A stretch of 5,368 bases of DNA, from contig SLKL01000262.1 in assembly GCA_007134625.1 (NCBI GenBank), positions 1-5,368 of the forward strand, written 5' to 3'. Each line of letters opens with the position of its first letter. Position 1 is the first letter of the stretch. This document shows positions 4,346 through 5,368 of this stretch, one piece after another. This DNA comes from Saprospiraceae bacterium (GTDB lineage Bacteria; Bacteroidota; Bacteroidia; Chitinophagales; Saprospiraceae). The notes below the pieces were generated by a model. The model was given only the letters and a program-made list of their open reading frames with translations, had not been told where the DNA came from and did no database searches. Made by a program: the position numbers and the translations under genes.

Positions 4346-5368
4346 TTCAAGTTGTATTTAAAATAAATAGAAAAGTGGTGACTATTTTCCAATAAATCCC
4401 AATTATTATTCGTGCTTTCAATATACGTATCCGTTCGATAATCAAAATGTGGTCTGTGCGTCTGATTGATTAGTCCTGAAGGAAAATAATTTATTGATGC
4501 ACCGATCGCCAGATTTTGGGTTAAGTTACATTGAATTCCAGCTAGTATAAAAGGTGTCCACTTTTTGAAGCCCTCTTTGCTTAATGAACCGGAACTGATT
4601 TTTTCTTCGTGGATGGGCGATGGCTCCAATGACTCATTATTTACTTCGTATTTATACAAGTCTCCGCTAACTAATAGCAGATAATTTATTCCCATACCTC
4701 CATAGATATTCCAGGGTCCCAATTGCCGACCTACACTTAAGCTCAAAGTACTGTAAAGAGTGGAAGTAGGTAATACCTGAAAGCCTGAAACCAACTTTTC
4801 AAAATCAAAAATTAAAGTCGGATGATCTTTTTGTATTCCGAATGTTCCTCCACGGTATAAAAGTCCTATGTCCGCAGAAAGTGTCCAGGCACGGTAGTGT
4901 TCAAGGTCTATGCCAAAGGATAACTCTGCACCTAATATTTGGTCTTTTACTGAAGCTGTAGATGATGGGTATCCAATAATCCCCCCATTTATAAAATAAG
5001 AATAATTCCATTTACAAAGACTCTCTCCGGGTAATAATGTAGAAAAATCTTTTGTGGATTTAGAGGTATAATCAATGGAGAAAAGACTGAGTTTTGAGGC
5101 AAGTAATGAAGTCGCGGAAGTTTCTTTATTCAAGCGAGTATTGGACGACTCATGTTTTTCTGCTTCATCAACACTTGGTTCCATAAAATTAGATTCCGGT
5201 ACTATGTCGGCTAAACCAGAGGAAGGCTCCTCTTTGTTGTATTGATGGGTATTTGTGGCTGAATAGGCAGCGGACTCTGTATAACCTATTTCATCATTCC
5301 GGTGATTAGTACTAACATATTCATGGTTGGTTTCCTCAGTCTTTAATTCTTCACTGAAAAATGTCTCA
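4342..5368 (-). CDS. Outer-membrane beta-barrel protein with long polar linker (partial, N-terminus beyond right edge)
   Basis: The frame is open from the stop at 4342 to the window edge, so the internal ATG at 5184 is probably not the start; 61 further codons upstream are uninterrupted. About 341 residues are visible. The first ~110 are a low-complexity polar segment rich in Glu, Ser, Thr and Asn, without hydrophobic helix, probably disordered. The remainder alternates aromatic/hydrophobic and polar residues with Gly-rich turns (for example YFINGGIIGY, LSADIGLLYRGG, WNIYGGMGINYLLL, NLAIGASINYFPSG), ending in FSIYFKYNLK, as expected for a small outer-membrane barrel of about eight strands. 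Bacteroidota have proteins in which an N-terminal cytoplasmic/TM part is joined by such a linker to a barrel, sometimes beside an ECF sigma gene. That part lies outside this window. An ATGA overlap couples it to the downstream lipoprotein. Confidence 0.75.
   Translation of the reverse strand, partial: ETFFSEELKTEETNHEYVSTNHRNDEIGYTESAAYSATNTHQYNKEEPSSGLADIVPESNFMEPSVDEAEKHESSNTRLNKETSATSLLASKLSLFSIDYTSKSTKDFSTLLPGESLCKWNYSYFINGGIIGYPSSTASVKDQILGAELSFGIDLEHYRAWTLSADIGLLYRGGTFGIQKDHPTLIFDFEKLVSGFQVLPTSTLYSTLSLSVGRQLGPWNIYGGMGINYLLLVSGDLYKYEVNNESLEPSPIHEEKISSGSLSKEGFKKWTPFILAGIQCNLTQNLAIGASINYFPSGLINQTHRPHFDYRTDTYIESTNNNWDLLENSHHFSIYFKYNLK

Overview
The window looks like chromosomal DNA of a member of the Bacteroidota, probably a Cytophagales-type organism. 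The base composition is AT-rich. Start codons mostly lack a Shine-Dalgarno sequence, and several intergenic regions carry the Bacteroidota promoter pattern (TTTG or TTG, about 19 nt, then TAnnTTTG). The gene content fits as well: a lipoprotein with an SPII signal downstream of a beta-barrel protein, and a Bacteroidota-style integrase start. Genus or species cannot be read from the sequence.

Left edge (1-307): a minus-strand gene starts at 42 and runs off the window. Its 14 visible residues resemble the start of the arm-binding domain of Bacteroidota tyrosine integrases. Behind it are a good promoter and a repeat-rich non-coding stretch, including three TTAGYGG copies at exactly 10-bp spacing. 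Next comes a complete minus-strand tRNA-Gln(TTG) whose 3' end faces the integrase. This is the usual layout of one end of an integrative element inserted at a tRNA 3' end.

Core region (308-1133): a strong tRNA promoter, then hypoxanthine phosphoribosyltransferase (minus strand). A divergent intergenic region follows, holding a candidate hpt promoter and two overlapping inverted repeats.

Envelope-stress-like cluster (1134-2562, plus strand): a YtxH protein, a two-TM membrane protein of the 'phage holin' superfamily III/YqjE type, an unrecognised 144-aa protein overlapping it by 20 nt, and a second, shorter YtxH protein. The organisation recalls the enterobacterial yqjD-yqjE-yqjK group of stationary-phase membrane proteins. 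A stand-alone DoxX-family membrane protein with its own promoter follows (2701-3138).

Right part (3206-5368, minus strand): a two-gene translationally coupled unit, convergent with doxX. The upstream gene is an outer-membrane beta-barrel protein with a long polar linker and is cut by the window edge. It overlaps by ATGA with a 379-aa surface or periplasmic lipoprotein of unknown function. The missing N-terminus of the barrel protein may carry a membrane anchor or anti-sigma-type domain, but that is inference.
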